From Thermococcus sp. 21S9 (GTDB lineage: Archaea; Methanobacteriota_B; Thermococci; Thermococcales; Thermococcaceae), in the NCBI RefSeq assembly GCF_012027635.1, contig NZ_SNUS01000001.1:1674001-1738000 (forward strand): a stretch of 64,000 nt of DNA, written 5' to 3'. The position numbers were made by a program, and so were the translations under genes. Within the stretch, counting starts at the first letter, position 1. The number at the start of each line of letters is the position of its first letter. Below the pieces are notes generated by a model. It was given only the letters and a program-made list of their open reading frames with translations, was not told the origin of the DNA and made no database searches. Of the stretch, positions 39,367 through 49,385 are shown piece by piece.

Positions 39367-40248
39367 ATGGTCCTTAAGGGGATTAGGGAGTACTCTCAAC
39401 TGGCGCTCGTTTCAAGCTACCTTAGGAGAACCTTCGAGCTCTGGGGCTACGGCGAGGTTGTCCTGCCCACGATAGAGCCCTACGGGGAAACCTTGAGGGG
39501 CGGAACGAAGTTCGCCTACAACAACCGATTCTACCTGATAAAGCCCGACGTGACGAGCAGACTGCTCAGGAACTACGACATCGACTTCGGCAAGCTCTAC
39601 TACATCGGCGAAGTCCTCGACGGCGGAGTTGAGGGAAGGTGGCAGGCCGGAGTTGAGTTCATCGGCGGTGAGCCGGCCTTCATGACGGCCGAGGTTCTGA
39701 GCGTCCTCATAACAGCATTGGAAAGCCTTGGCATCGAGGAGTTCTACATCGACCTCGGGAGCCTTGAGGTCTGGAGAAGGGCAACGGAGGGAATCGAGGA
39801 TTTCCGGGAAACAATCTGCAGGGCCCTCGAAAGGAGGAACTTCGGGCTCATAGAGAAGCTCCCGCTCGATGAGGAGAAAAAGGAGGAGCTGTGGCGCCTC
39901 TTCAACTTCCGCGGGAGGGAAACCGACTACGGCAAGCTCGCCCGGATTCTCGGGCTGGTCGACGACGAGAGGGTCTTCGTGGATTTGGGCACGGTCAGAC
40001 CGCTTCCCTACTACCGGGACGTAATCTTCGAGGTCTATTCGCCCGAGATTGGCAGACCGATAGGCGGTGGAGGGGAGTACTCCTTCAGGGGCAGACCGGC
40101 GGTCGGCTTCGCCCTCGACCTCAGGGCCCTCATCGGGCTGGCAAAGGTAAGGGAGAGGGGGAGCAGGAGGTTCCTCAGGGGCATAAGCTCGTTCAGGGAA
40201 GCGAGGAAGCTCGTCTCGATGGGCGTTCCCGTGGAGGTGGAAAGATGA
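39367..40248 (+). CDS. hisZ: ATP phosphoribosyltransferase regulatory subunit
   Basis: A 293-residue class II aminoacyl-tRNA synthetase-like protein lacking tRNA-binding parts, the HisZ partner of short HisG. Motif-like blocks are [23 protein letters not shown] and [14 protein letters not shown] with PAVGFALDL. HisZ binds histidine and activates HisG. ATG 39367 lies six bases after GGAGGTG. First structural gene of the his operon; overlaps hisG by four bases. Confidence 0.88.
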   Translation: MVLKGIREYSQLALVSSYLRRTFELWGYGEVVLPTIEPYGETLRGGTKFAYNNRFYLIKPDVTSRLLRNYDIDFGKLYYIGEVLDGGVEGRWQAGVEFIGGEPAFMTAEVLSVLITALESLGIEEFYIDLGSLEVWRRATEGIEDFRETICRALERRNFGLIEKLPLDEEKKEELWRLFNFRGRETDYGKLARILGLVDDERVFVDLGTVRPLPYYRDVIFEVYSPEIGRPIGGGGEYSFRGRPAVGFALDLRALIGLAKVRERGSRRFLRGISSFREARKLVSMGVPVEVER

Positions 40249-40862
40249 GGTTCGTCCTGCCGAAGGGAAGGCTTCTCAGGGGCTCGCTGGAAATCCTGAG
40301 GAAGGCCGGCTATAACATCGACAAGCCTGGCGAGAGGAAGCTAATCGAGAGGTTCAACGGCAACGAGGTTCTCCTCGCGAGGGCCTTCGACGTTCCCGTT
40401 TATGTCGAGCACGGCGTTGACGTGGGTATAGCAGGAAGCGACGTCCTTGAGGAGCGCGAAAGTGACGTTTTCGTCCCGTTGGAGCTTCCCTTCGGAAAGT
40501 GCAGGCTCAGTTTAGCGATGCCGGCTGAGAGCGTCGTCCCACCGGAGGACATGGACGGTTTCAGAATAGCGACCAAATACGAGCGGATAGCGAGGAGCTA
40601 CTTCTCAAGGCTTGGCGTCGAGGTCGAAATCATAAAGCTCAGCGGGAGCGTCGAACTGGCTCCCAAGGTCGGCGTGGCGGACGCGATAGTGGACATAGTA
40701 GAGACCGGCGAAACGCTAAGGGCGAACGGCCTCGTCGAGGTCGAGAAAATCATGGACGTTTCGGCCCAACTGCTCGTCAACAGGATTTCCCAGAAGACTA
40801 AGTTCGATGAAATCAACGCCCTGATTCTCGCGATAAAGGAGGTAATTGGAGATGGAGCTTGA
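40245..40862 (+). CDS. hisG: ATP phosphoribosyltransferase, short form
   Basis: A 205-residue HisG of the short type that needs HisZ, consistent with hisZ just upstream. [14 protein letters not shown] at the N-terminus, [14 protein letters not shown], and the PRPP loop [20 protein letters not shown] are diagnostic. It catalyses the first committed step, coupling ATP with PRPP. ATGA overlap with hisZ. Confidence 0.93.
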   Translation: MRFVLPKGRLLRGSLEILRKAGYNIDKPGERKLIERFNGNEVLLARAFDVPVYVEHGVDVGIAGSDVLEERESDVFVPLELPFGKCRLSLAMPAESVVPPEDMDGFRIATKYERIARSYFSRLGVEVEIIKLSGSVELAPKVGVADAIVDIVETGETLRANGLVEVEKIMDVSAQLLVNRISQKTKFDEINALILAIKEVIGDGA

Positions 40863-41979
40863 GGAGTACGTTGCGGGCATTTTGAGGGACATACGCGAAA
40901 GGGGAATCGAAGCGGTCAGGGAGTACTCGCGGAGGTTCGACAACTACGACGGCCCATTCCGCGTGACGGATGAGGAGTTCGAGGAGGCGGAAAGGCTCGT
41001 TCCCGAGAAGGACAGGAAAATAATCGAGCGGACGATAGGGCGACTCTGGGACTACCACGAGAGGCAGAAGCCGGGGGACGAACTTTTCGTCAAGAACGGC
41101 TCGCTTTACGGCCTTATCTACCGCCCGATACGGAGGATAGGAATCTACGTCCCCGGCGGAAAACCGCTCCCCTCGACGCTGATGATGGTCGCCGTTCCCG
41201 CGAGGATAGCGGGCGTCAAGGAGATAGCGGTCACGATTCCGCCGAAGGACGGCAGGGTGAACCCCTACGTGCTCTACGTGGCGAAACTGCTCGGCATAGA
41301 CGAGGTTTACAAGCTCGGTGGAGTTCAGGCGATAGGGGCGATGGCGTACGGCGTGGGGATGAAGAAGGTCGACAAGATATTCGGGCCCGGAAACAGGTTC
41401 GTCAACGAGGCCAAGAGGCAGGTGTTCGGCGTCGTGGGAATAGACAGTTTGGCAGGGCCTTCGGAGATAGCGGTCATAGCCGATGAAACGGCCGAGAAGG
41501 ACTACGTTCTGGCGGACCTCCTCAGCCAGCTGGAGCACGGGAAGGACAGCAAGGCATGGCTTCTGACGACCTCGGAAGAGCTCGCCGACTACTGCTCCCG
41601 CGACGGGGTTGAAGTTATCCTCTGCGAAAGCCTCGCGGAGTGCACCGAAAAAGCGAACGAGATAGCGCCGGAGCACCTCGAGATAATAACCGAGAACCCG
41701 CTCAGCCTGGTTGACCTCATCGAGAACGCCGGGGCGATATACCTCGGCCCCTATACTCCGGTTCCCTCGGCGGACTACTTCCTCGGCGTCAACCACGTCC
41801 TTCCGACCGGAGGAACGGCAAAGTTCAGCGGGGTTCTAACGGTGCGGGATTTCCTCAAGCCGATAACCCTCGCCCGGGTGAGCAGGGAGGAGTTCCTGAG
41901 CGAGAGAGAGCTTGGAATAAGATTGGCGGAGATAGAGGGCATGGAGCTTCACAGGAGGAGCATGGAGGTGAGGAAATGA
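40852..41979 (+). CDS. hisD: Histidinol dehydrogenase
   Basis: A 375-residue zinc enzyme oxidising histidinol to histidine in two NAD-dependent steps. Blocks: [59 protein letters not shown] and [12 protein letters not shown] with zinc and catalytic histidines including the late EHLEI and [10 protein letters not shown]. It is somewhat shorter than bacterial HisD (about 430). ATG 40852 after GGAGGT; overlaps hisG and hisB. Confidence 0.93.
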   Translation: MELEEYVAGILRDIRERGIEAVREYSRRFDNYDGPFRVTDEEFEEAERLVPEKDRKIIERTIGRLWDYHERQKPGDELFVKNGSLYGLIYRPIRRIGIYVPGGKPLPSTLMMVAVPARIAGVKEIAVTIPPKDGRVNPYVLYVAKLLGIDEVYKLGGVQAIGAMAYGVGMKKVDKIFGPGNRFVNEAKRQVFGVVGIDSLAGPSEIAVIADETAEKDYVLADLLSQLEHGKDSKAWLLTTSEELADYCSRDGVEVILCESLAECTEKANEIAPEHLEIITENPLSLVDLIENAGAIYLGPYTPVPSADYFLGVNHVLPTGGTAKFSGVLTVRDFLKPITLARVSREEFLSERELGIRLAEIEGMELHRRSMEVRK

Positions 41980-42512
41980 GGAGAACAACGAGGGAGACCG
42001 ACGTAACAGTGGACCTCAACGTCGCCGGAGAGATAAGGACGGGCGACAAAGTCCTCGACCACATGCTCACCGCTCTGTTCCACTACATGGGCGTTGATGC
42101 CAGAGTTAAGGCCGAATACGACCTCAGGCACCACCTCTGGGAGGACGTGGGCATAACCCTCGGGGAGGAGCTACGCTCGAAGCTTCCAGAAAAATTCAGG
42201 CGCTTCGGGAGCGCGATTATGCCGATGGACGATGCCTTAATCCTCGTTGCAGTGGACATCTCGGGGAGGCCCTACGTGAGCGCTGAACTGAGCTTTGAGG
42301 AGGGTGAGGCGGGATTCGAAGTTTCACTGGTCAGGGAGTTCCTCTGGGGATTAGCAAGGTCGCTGAAGGCGACAATCCACGTGAAGACGCTGAGCGGAGT
42401 AAATGCTCACCACGTCATCGAGGCGACCTTCAAGGGGCTCGGCGTTGCGCTGGGGCAGGCGATTAGGGAAAGCAAGATGGTTGAGAGCACGAAGGGACTG
42501 CTGGAGGTGTGA
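41976..42512 (+). CDS. hisB: Imidazoleglycerol-phosphate dehydratase
   Basis: A 178-residue monofunctional dehydratase. Metal-binding histidine blocks: [25 protein letters not shown] and [16 protein letters not shown]. The usual fused phosphatase domain of enteric HisB is absent, so histidinol phosphate must be dephosphorylated by another protein (see the HAD gene at the end of the operon). ATGA overlap with hisD. Confidence 0.93.
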   Translation: MRRTTRETDVTVDLNVAGEIRTGDKVLDHMLTALFHYMGVDARVKAEYDLRHHLWEDVGITLGEELRSKLPEKFRRFGSAIMPMDDALILVAVDISGRPYVSAELSFEEGEAGFEVSLVREFLWGLARSLKATIHVKTLSGVNAHHVIEATFKGLGVALGQAIRESKMVESTKGLLEV

Positions 42513-42514
42513 GC

Positions 42515-43105
42515 TTGATAGCGGTGGTCGATTTGGGAATAGGTAACCTCGCCAACGTGAGGAAGGCTCTGGGGGGCGTCGTCACGAGCGACCCCTACGA
42601 GATTGAGAAAGCTGAAAAGCTTGTCCTCCCGGGGGTTGGGAACTTCGGGGCCGTTATGGAGAGGCTCGAACCGCTGAGGGGCGTTATACTCGACGCGATA
42701 AACGAGGGGAAGCCCTTCCTCGGGATATGCCTTGGATTACAGCTCCTCTTCGAGGGGAGCGAGGAGAGCCCCGGAAGGCCCGGCCTCGGCGTGTTTAGGG
42801 GAAACGTCGTCAGGTTTCAGGGGGTTAGAACGCCCCACATCGGCTGGAACCAGCTCTGGAAGCGGAAGGACTGTCCGCTCTTCGAGGGGATTAAGGATGG
42901 AGCGTACTTCTACTTCGTCCACTCCTACTATGCCGAGCCGGGTGAGGAGGAAATAATCGCGGGGGTTACCGACTACGAGTCAAAGGGAAGGAAAGTGGTC
43001 TTCACATCGGCCGTTTGCAGAGAGAACGTTTACGCTGTCCAGTTTCACCCGGAGAAGAGCGGGCGGAACGGTTTGACCGTCATGAGAAACTTCAGGGGGC
43101 TTTGA
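42515..43105 (+). CDS. hisH: Imidazole glycerol phosphate synthase, glutaminase subunit
   Basis: A 196-residue class I glutamine amidotransferase: nucleophile in LGICLGLQLLFEGSEE, the oxyanion strand PGVGNFGAVM, and the catalytic His-Glu in AVQFHPEKSG. It feeds ammonia to HisF. TTG 42515 is preferred because GGAGGTG ends at 42509; GTG 42509 would overlap the ribosome site. Confidence 0.92.
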   Translation: MIAVVDLGIGNLANVRKALGGVVTSDPYEIEKAEKLVLPGVGNFGAVMERLEPLRGVILDAINEGKPFLGICLGLQLLFEGSEESPGRPGLGVFRGNVVRFQGVRTPHIGWNQLWKRKDCPLFEGIKDGAYFYFVHSYYAEPGEEEIIAGVTDYESKGRKVVFTSAVCRENVYAVQFHPEKSGRNGLTVMRNFRGL

Positions 43106-43106
43106 G

Positions 43107-43805
43107 ATGGAGGTTTATCCGGCAATCGACATCATGAATGGAAGGGCCGTGAGGCTCTACAGGGGGAAGAGGGAGAGGGTTAAGGTCTACGGCGACCCGG
43201 TCGAGATAGCGGAGCGCTTTGCTAAGCTCGTTGATAAAATCCACGTCGTGGATTTGGACGGGGCATTCGAGGGCTTTCCAAAGAACCTCGGTGTGGTTGA
43301 GAGGATAATCCGCGAGACCGGGCTGGGGGTCCAGCTCGGTGGCGGTTTGAGGAGCTACGAGGCCGTCGAGAGGGCCTACGAAATCGGAGTCGAGAACGCG
43401 ATAATAGGCACGAGGGCCTTTGATTTGGAGTTCCTGGCCAGAATAACCGACGATTTCGAGGGAATAACCGTCAGCCTCGACTCGAAAGACGGGAGAATAG
43501 CTGTGAAGGGCTGGCTTGAGGAAGGAATTCCAGTTAGAGAGGCCTACGAGACGCTGAGGGGCTACGTTGACAGGTTCATCTACACCTCCGTCGAGAGAGA
43601 CGGGACCTTAACCGGAATCGAGGAAATCGAGCGCTTTTGGAATGACGAGGAGTTCATCTACGCGGGGGGAGTTTCAGGTATTGAAGACCTGCTGAAGCTT
43701 GAGGAAATCGGTTTTTCCGGCGTCATCGTCGGGAAGGCGCTCTACGAGGGCAAGGTCAGCCTCGAAGAACTGCTGGAGGTGGCGGAATGCTCGCGAAGAG
43801 GATAA
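43107..43805 (+). CDS. hisA: ProFAR isomerase
   Basis: A 232-residue (beta-alpha)8-barrel isomerase. The first catalytic aspartate is in [17 protein letters not shown]; phosphate loops are [14 protein letters not shown] and [27 protein letters not shown] carries the second acid residue (D in ERDGT). It starts two bases after hisH and overlaps hisF by 19 bases. Confidence 0.93.
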   Translation: MEVYPAIDIMNGRAVRLYRGKRERVKVYGDPVEIAERFAKLVDKIHVVDLDGAFEGFPKNLGVVERIIRETGLGVQLGGGLRSYEAVERAYEIGVENAIIGTRAFDLEFLARITDDFEGITVSLDSKDGRIAVKGWLEEGIPVREAYETLRGYVDRFIYTSVERDGTLTGIEEIERFWNDEEFIYAGGVSGIEDLLKLEEIGFSGVIVGKALYEGKVSLEELLEVAECSRRG

Positions 43806-44545
43806 TCGCGGCGCTGGACATAAAAGAGGGCAGGGTCGTGAAGGGGATAAAGTTCCGGAACATACGCGATGCGGGAGACCCGGTGGAGCTCGCAAAGCGC
43901 TACGAGAGCGAGGGAATAGACGAGATAGTCTTCCTCGACATCACAGCATCATATGAGAAGAGGGGAATTCTCCTCGACCTCGTTGAGAGAATCGCGGGGG
44001 AGATATACGTCCCCTTCACCGTCGGAGGGGGCATAAGGACGGTTGAAGAGGCGAGGGAGATAGTCAAGCGCGGGGCCGATAAGGTCTTCGTGAACACCTC
44101 TGCGGTCGATAGGCCTGAACTCGTGAGGGAGATGGCCGAGCTGATAGGAACGGCAAACACCGTGGTTGCCATAGACGCCAAGTGGAACGGCTCCTTCTGG
44201 GAGGTCTACACCCACGGCGGAAGGAAGGCGAGGGGGATTGATGCCATCGAGTGGGCGAAGACCGTTGAGAGGCTTGGAGCGGGAGAAATCCTCCTCACGA
44301 GCATGGACACAGACGGGACGAAGGAGGGCTTTGACATAGCGCTCACGAAGGCCGTTGCGGAGGCTGTGGATATTCCTGTGATAGCATCCGGTGGGGCTGG
44401 AAAGCCCGAGCACTTCTACGAGGCCTTCAAAGCCGGGGCCGAGGCAGCTTTAGCCGCTTCAATCTTCCACTACGGGGAATACACCGTCGGCGAGCTGAAG
44501 GAGTATCTGGCTGAGAGGGGAATTCCGGTCAGGCTGGACTACTGA
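43787..44545 (+). CDS. hisF: Imidazole glycerol phosphate synthase, cyclase subunit
   Basis: A 252-residue barrel, paralogue of HisA. Catalytic acids are in [15 protein letters not shown] and [14 protein letters not shown]; phosphate loops [13 protein letters not shown] and [14 protein letters not shown]. With HisH it makes imidazole glycerol phosphate and AICAR. Length is normal. Confidence 0.94.
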   Translation: MLAKRIIAALDIKEGRVVKGIKFRNIRDAGDPVELAKRYESEGIDEIVFLDITASYEKRGILLDLVERIAGEIYVPFTVGGGIRTVEEAREIVKRGADKVFVNTSAVDRPELVREMAELIGTANTVVAIDAKWNGSFWEVYTHGGRKARGIDAIEWAKTVERLGAGEILLTSMDTDGTKEGFDIALTKAVAEAVDIPVIASGGAGKPEHFYEAFKAGAEAALAASIFHYGEYTVGELKEYLAERGIPVRLDY

Positions 44546-44554
44546 GGTGGTAGC

Positions 44555-45184
44555 ATGGGGGCTGAGGAGCTGATTGAAAAGGTCGACTGGGAGAAGAACG
44601 GCGGAATCGTTCCCGTCATAGTTCAGGACACGAAGGGGGAGGTTCTAACGCTGGCCTATATGGACAGAGAAGCGCTGAGGAGGACCCTTGAGACGGGCTA
44701 CGCCCACTACTACTCCCGCTCGCAGGGCAGGGTGAGAATGAAGGGTGAAGTCAGCGGGAACACCCAGAGGGTTAAGGAAATCCGGATAGACTGCGACGGC
44801 GACGCGCTCCTGCTCATAGTCGAGCAGAAGGGCGTTGCCTGCCACACCGGGAACTACTCCTGCTTCTACCGGAAGCTTGGTGAGCCTGAGCGCGTTCTGC
44901 CGATGGACTACTCGCTCACAATCCTCAGGGAGCTTGAGGAGCTGATACGGAGGAGGAAGGAAGAGCCGGTCGAAGGTTCCTACACCTCGGAGCTTTTCAA
45001 AGCTGGAAAGGAGAGGATTTACAAGAAGTTCGGCGAGGAGGCGGTGGAAGTCCTCGTTGCCGAGACGCGGGAAGGCCTCATCTACGAAACCGCCGACATG
45101 CTCTACCACCTGCTCGTTCTCCTCGCTTACAACGGCGTTTCCCTCGGGGAGGTTATGGCCGAGCTGAGGAGGCGGAGGAAGTGA
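44555..45184 (+). CDS. hisI: Bifunctional PRA-CH/PRA-PH
   Basis: A 209-residue fusion: N-terminal phosphoribosyl-AMP cyclohydrolase ([22 protein letters not shown], then DCDGDALLL and the zinc cysteines in [13 protein letters not shown]) and C-terminal phosphoribosyl-ATP pyrophosphohydrolase ([20 protein letters not shown]). ATG after GAGGTGG. The stop overlaps the hisC GTG. Confidence 0.93.
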   Translation: MGAEELIEKVDWEKNGGIVPVIVQDTKGEVLTLAYMDREALRRTLETGYAHYYSRSQGRVRMKGEVSGNTQRVKEIRIDCDGDALLLIVEQKGVACHTGNYSCFYRKLGEPERVLPMDYSLTILRELEELIRRRKEEPVEGSYTSELFKAGKERIYKKFGEEAVEVLVAETREGLIYETADMLYHLLVLLAYNGVSLGEVMAELRRRRK

Positions 45185-46185
45185 TAAGCGAGCTGGTCAA
45201 GTCATTTCAGCCGTATCGCGTCGTGGAGGGGAACTACCGGATAAGGCTCGACAAGAACGAAAGCCCCTACGACCTGCCGGACTGGGTGAAGGAGGAAATC
45301 TTCGAGGAGCTGAGGGAGCTTGACTTCAACCGCTATCCGAGCATAACCTCCCTGCCGGCGCGGGAAGCTATAGCGGAGTTCTACGGTCTCTCGCCGGACA
45401 ACGTGGCCGTCGGAAACGGGAGCGACGAGCTGTTGAGCTACCTCGTGAGGCTCTTCGAGGGGAACCACATAATCACGACCCCACCGACCTTCGGAATGTA
45501 CTCCTTCTATGCGAGGCTGAACGGCGTTCCGGTCGTTGAAGTGCCCCTTCGGGAGGACTTCACGATTGACGGGGAGGCGATAGCCAGAAAAGCAGAAAAC
45601 GCGAGGGCAATCTTCATAGCGTCGCCCAACAACCCCACCGGAAACCTCCAGCCTGAGGAGGAAATCGTCAGAGTTCTCGAAACCGGAAGGCCTGTAATCC
45701 TCGACGAGGCCTACGCGGAGTTCGCGGGAAAGAGCCTCTGGAAGCTCATCGAGGATTACAAGAACCTCGTGGTGCTGAGGACGTTCTCCAAAGCCTTCGG
45801 AATGGCCGGAATCAGGGCCGGCTACATGCTGGCGGGCGAAGAGGTTGTAGATGCACTCTATCGGGTAAAGTCCCCCTTCAGCGTTGGAATCATGACGATG
45901 ACCGCTGTGAAGGTGGCGCTTAGACATGCAGACCTGATGGAGAGGCGCGTTAGGAAAATCGTCGAGGAGCGCGAGAGGATGAGGAGAAAGCTCGGGGAGC
46001 TGGCCTATCCGAGCGACGCCAACTTCCTCCTCGTTAAACTCGACGCCTACGAGGAGCTTTTGAAGAGGGGCATAGTGGTGAGAAAGCTCTCGGGAAGGCT
46101 GGAAGGCCACATACGAGTAACCGTCGGCAGGAGATGGGAGAACGACGCCTTCCTGAAGGCCGTGAGGGAAATAGTGGGTGGTTAA
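45181..46185 (+). CDS. hisC: Histidinol-phosphate aminotransferase
   Basis: A 334-residue fold-type I PLP aminotransferase. Blocks: [46 protein letters not shown] and the PLP lysine in [17 protein letters not shown]. Starts at GTG 45181 in a GTGA overlap with hisI. Length and motifs are typical of archaeal HisC. Confidence 0.93.
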   Translation: MISELVKSFQPYRVVEGNYRIRLDKNESPYDLPDWVKEEIFEELRELDFNRYPSITSLPAREAIAEFYGLSPDNVAVGNGSDELLSYLVRLFEGNHIITTPPTFGMYSFYARLNGVPVVEVPLREDFTIDGEAIARKAENARAIFIASPNNPTGNLQPEEEIVRVLETGRPVILDEAYAEFAGKSLWKLIEDYKNLVVLRTFSKAFGMAGIRAGYMLAGEEVVDALYRVKSPFSVGIMTMTAVKVALRHADLMERRVRKIVEERERMRRKLGELAYPSDANFLLVKLDAYEELLKRGIVVRKLSGRLEGHIRVTVGRRWENDAFLKAVREIVGG

Positions 46186-46186
46186 A

Positions 46187-46927
46187 GTGTGGGTGGTCTT
46201 TGATGTGGACGGGACGCTGATAGACGTGGGCAAGAGCTACGACATGGCCGTCAAGCTGACTGTGGAGTACTTCCTCCGGGCCTTCGGGGTGGAGCGGGAA
46301 ATCGAGCTTGAGTGGGTCAGAAAACTGCGCTCCAAGGGTCGCTTCGGCGACGACTTCAAGGTGAGCGAGGCGCTGATTCTTTTCTCAATGGCGGGCGACG
46401 TTGAGGCCTTAGTGGAGGAGTTCCCGGCTGGAGAGGGCATAGAGTGGGTTCGGGAGCGGTTCGGGATTGGAATGTACCGGGGGAGCATAGAGAGGGTCTT
46501 TAACACCTTCTACCTCGGGGAAGCCTATCCCGGAAGGCTCTTCGACTTTCCGGGCCTCTGGAGGAAGGAAAAACCGCTCATCGAGGCGGAGCTTTTAAGG
46601 GAACTTTCGGAGAAGTTCAGAGTTGGGGTCGTCACGGGCAGGAGCGAGCTTGAGCTTAAGCTGGCCGAAAAAATCCTCGGCTTCCGCTTTAAGAACGCCA
46701 TAACGAGGGAGCTCGGCCTAAAGCCGAACCCAGACCTGCTCTGGGAGCTGGTGAAAGGTGAAAGAGGGGTTTACGTCGGCGACACGCTCAACGACGAGCT
46801 GTTCGTGGAGAACTACCGGAGGAAATACGGCGATTTTGGTTTCGTCATGGTCGGGCGGGACGTTGAGAACGTCTCGGAATTCGTTGAAAACCTGCTGGGG
46901 GACAACCTTAAAAACGGCCCCGAATAG
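46187..46927 (+). CDS. HAD-superfamily hydrolase in his operon, candidate histidinol-phosphatase
   Basis: A 246-residue subfamily IA HAD phosphatase: motif [14 protein letters not shown] (nucleophile D6 and D8), motif II VVTGRSE, motif III lysine in LKPNPD and motif [10 protein letters not shown]. The his operon lacks any other histidinol-phosphate phosphatase, so this is the natural candidate; HAD proteins of the TIGR01548 type occur beside his genes. GTG 46187 is spaced four bases from GGGTGGT; GTG 46178 overlapping hisC is an alternative. The specific role is inferred from context only. Confidence 0.72.
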   Translation: MWVVFDVDGTLIDVGKSYDMAVKLTVEYFLRAFGVEREIELEWVRKLRSKGRFGDDFKVSEALILFSMAGDVEALVEEFPAGEGIEWVRERFGIGMYRGSIERVFNTFYLGEAYPGRLFDFPGLWRKEKPLIEAELLRELSEKFRVGVVTGRSELELKLAEKILGFRFKNAITRELGLKPNPDLLWELVKGERGVYVGDTLNDELFVENYRRKYGDFGFVMVGRDVENVSEFVENLLGDNLKNGPE

Positions 46928-46935
46928 TGAAGACC

Positions 46936-47934
46936 ATGCTCTACGTTGAGATACTCGGAAACCTGCCGGAGATGGCGAGGGACGAGGTAAATGCGATGCT
47001 CGAACTCGGGGGAGGGACGATAGTCGGCCAGGACTACCTCTTCCTGAAGGTTGACGCCTCCGAGAGGGCCTTCCCCTTCCTCGACCGCCTCGGCCTTGCC
47101 CACGAGTACGGTGAGCTACTGGTTGAAGCTGATTCCGTTGACGAACTACTCAGGAAGGCCAGAGAGGTGGAGTGGCCGATTGAAGGCACGTTTAAGGTTG
47201 ACACTGAGACGATGGCCAACTGCAGGCACGACGTCCTCGACCTGCCGAGGAAGCTTGGGGCGGTGATTCACTCTCAAGGCTTTCGCGTGAACCTCTCAAG
47301 GCCGGACACGCTTGTTCGCGTTTACTGTGGTGAGAAGCTCTACGCGGGGATAAAAATACGCTTCTTCGACCCCAAGGACTTCGAGAGACGAAAGGCCCAC
47401 CACAGGCCGTTTTTCCGGCCGATTTCACTTCACCCGAGGGTTTCGCGCGCGCTGGTGAACCTGACGAAAGCAAGGAAAGAGTTGCTCGACCCCATGATGG
47501 GAGCCGGCGGGATACTCATCGAGGCGGGCCTGCTCGGGCTCAAGGTTTACGGCGTTGACATAAAGCCCGAGATGGTTGAAGGGGCCGAGATGAACCTTCG
47601 GCACTACGGAGTCAGGGATTTCGAGCTTAAACTCGGAGACGCGACAAGACTGGAAGAGCTCTTCCCGGGGAAGGAGTTTGAAGCTGTCGCCACAGACCCC
47701 CCCTACGGAACGGCAGCAACGCTTGCCGGGAGGAAAAGGGAAGAGCTCTACAGGGCCGTTTTGAGGAGTATCTACAACGTCCTTAGACCCGGTGGAAGGC
47801 TCGCGATAGCTTTTCCGACGAGCTTCGACGGAAAGGGCGAAGCCGAAAAGCTGGGCTTCAAGATGCTTGGACGCTACTACCAGAGGGTTCACAAGAGTCT
47901 TGAGAGGTACTTCTACGTGTTTGAAAAGGCCTGA
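46936..47934 (+). CDS. tRNA (guanine10-N2)-dimethyltransferase
   Basis: A 332-residue Trm-G10 type enzyme: N-terminal THUMP-containing RNA-binding part ([20 protein letters not shown], about 1-150) and a Rossmann methyltransferase domain with [19 protein letters not shown] (motif I) and the amino-group motif [13 protein letters not shown]. It methylates G10 of tRNA. ATG 46936 gives the known family N-terminus; GTG 46927 overlaps the HAD stop. Confidence 0.88.
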   Translation: MLYVEILGNLPEMARDEVNAMLELGGGTIVGQDYLFLKVDASERAFPFLDRLGLAHEYGELLVEADSVDELLRKAREVEWPIEGTFKVDTETMANCRHDVLDLPRKLGAVIHSQGFRVNLSRPDTLVRVYCGEKLYAGIKIRFFDPKDFERRKAHHRPFFRPISLHPRVSRALVNLTKARKELLDPMMGAGGILIEAGLLGLKVYGVDIKPEMVEGAEMNLRHYGVRDFELKLGDATRLEELFPGKEFEAVATDPPYGTAATLAGRKREELYRAVLRSIYNVLRPGGRLAIAFPTSFDGKGEAEKLGFKMLGRYYQRVHKSLERYFYVFEKA

Positions 47935-47957
47935 ATATCCGGGGTCGGTGCAAAAAC

Positions 47958-47976
47958 AAAAGTTTAGAAAACTTTT
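47958..47976. repeat. Inverted repeat before the DUF257 gene
   Basis: AAAAGTTT-AGA-AAACTTTT, perfect 8-bp arms and three-base loop, overlapping the TATA-like CTTTTTAG of the DUF257 gene (ATG 48013). Could be an operator or the terminator of the upstream gene. Confidence 0.4.
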
Positions 47977-48012
47977 TAGAAGTTTCTTTACAAAAATCTA
48001 AGGGGGTGCGCC

Positions 48013-48660
48013 ATGGAGGCAATGGGTTTCTCTGGGTATTTCTGTAGCATTCAGCCCGGTGAGGACGTGATTATCGAGTACTCCTCCCACGACCCCGCCT
48101 ACGTTCTGCTGAAGACGCTGATTGACTGCCTAAAGGAACACGACATGCCGATTCTCATCGTCGATGAGCTGGACCAGTTGCACGTCTTTAAGACCCATAT
48201 GATGCTCGCCGGCTTCGACACAACGGCCATCGACCAAATCAAGGTAATAAAAATCGGGGGGCTCATCCAGACAGGGGACGTCGTCGGATGGATTGAGCTC
48301 AGCAAGGAGTTGCCAATAAGAAAGAAGCGCTACGAGGAGGCCCTCAGGAAGGCAAACCTTGACTTCTCGTTCAGAATAGTCCTCGGCTTTGACAAGGTGC
48401 TGTCCATACACGAAGAGGACAGACGCGACCTGGAGTCACTCTTCAACCACATGATTCGCCCGTACCTGGGGAGCAGGAGTAGAACAACGGTTTACTTCAT
48501 CAACACCGACTTAATAACCGACAGAACACTGAAGGAGTTCAGGGAGCACGCTAGCAGGGTCTTCCGTGTCAGGCATGAAATCGACAAGATAGTTCTCAAA
48601 ATAATGAAATCCCCGCACATAAGTGAGTACGGGGAAGAAATAGCGGTTCCCCTTGAATGA
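48013..48660 (+). CDS. DUF257 family protein
   Basis: A 215-residue soluble protein of the Thermococcales-specific DUF257 family of unknown function. The fold looks like an alpha/beta ATPase-like or KaiC-like module (DVIIEYSSHDPAYVLLKTL, PILIVDELDQLH) but without a P-loop. ATG follows AAGGGGGTG. Single gene with its own promoter region. Confidence 0.78.
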   Translation: MEAMGFSGYFCSIQPGEDVIIEYSSHDPAYVLLKTLIDCLKEHDMPILIVDELDQLHVFKTHMMLAGFDTTAIDQIKVIKIGGLIQTGDVVGWIELSKELPIRKKRYEEALRKANLDFSFRIVLGFDKVLSIHEEDRRDLESLFNHMIRPYLGSRSRTTVYFINTDLITDRTLKEFREHASRVFRVRHEIDKIVLKIMKSPHISEYGEEIAVPLE

Positions 48661-48678
48661 CACGTTTCAACATTCAAG

Positions 48679-49320
48679 TCAGCCTTCAAGCCAGATTTCC
48701 AGCCTCTGCTTTCCCTTTCCAAGGCTGGAGCGCTTGAACTTCTTCAGGTGACCGATTTCCTTTATGTCCCTCACGTGTGTTCCACCGCAGGGAATGACCT
48801 CGAAGTCCCTTATCTGGGTGTAGCGGGTGTCACCTTCCCACCATATCTTCATCTCTCCGCCTTCGTCGACGAGCCTGTTGAAGGTCTCGATTATCTCCTG
48901 CTTCCACTTGTTCACGTTCTCCGGGTAAACGATGTCGAGCCTGCCCTTCTCGGCGCTCATTCCGCTTCCGTAGGGCTCCCACTTCTCGGGCAGGACGACG
49001 TTGAGGACGTGCTCGAGGAGGTGCATAGCGCTGTGGATTCTCATGAGCTTGTAGCGGTAGTCCCAGTCGAGCTTGAGTTCAACCTCGTCGCCGGGCTTGA
49101 ACTTCTCCGGCTCCGCAACGACGTGCCAGACGTTGCCCTGGTCGTCTTTGTAAACGTCGAGGACCTCGACGCCGTTTATCGTTCCCCTGTCGTGGGGCTG
49201 ACCCCCGCCGGTTGGGTAGAATATCGTCTGGTCGAGGAGCAGGGCGTTATCCTTCACCTCAAGAACCTTCGCCTTGGCATCCTTGAGGTAGGCGTCCTCA
49301 TAGTAGAGCTTGCGGGTCAT
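48679..49320 (-). CDS. alaX: Alanyl-tRNA editing protein AlaX
   Basis: A 213-residue AlaX-M type trans-editing enzyme that hydrolyses mischarged Ser-tRNA(Ala). Zinc/active-site motifs are H-x3-H in RIHSAMHLLEHVL and C-x3-H in IPCGGTHVRD; the N-terminal domain has TIFYPTGGGQPHDRG. Single gene on the minus strand, convergent with DUF257. Confidence 0.92.
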   Translation of the reverse strand: MTRKLYYEDAYLKDAKAKVLEVKDNALLLDQTIFYPTGGGQPHDRGTINGVEVLDVYKDDQGNVWHVVAEPEKFKPGDEVELKLDWDYRYKLMRIHSAMHLLEHVLNVVLPEKWEPYGSGMSAEKGRLDIVYPENVNKWKQEIIETFNRLVDEGGEMKIWWEGDTRYTQIRDFEVIPCGGTHVRDIKEIGHLKKFKRSSLGKGKQRLEIWLEG

Positions 49321-49385
49321 TTAAACCACCGTAGAAAAGAGGGCACGGGAGTTTAAATGGGTATCGAAAAGGAAAGAATGAAAGG

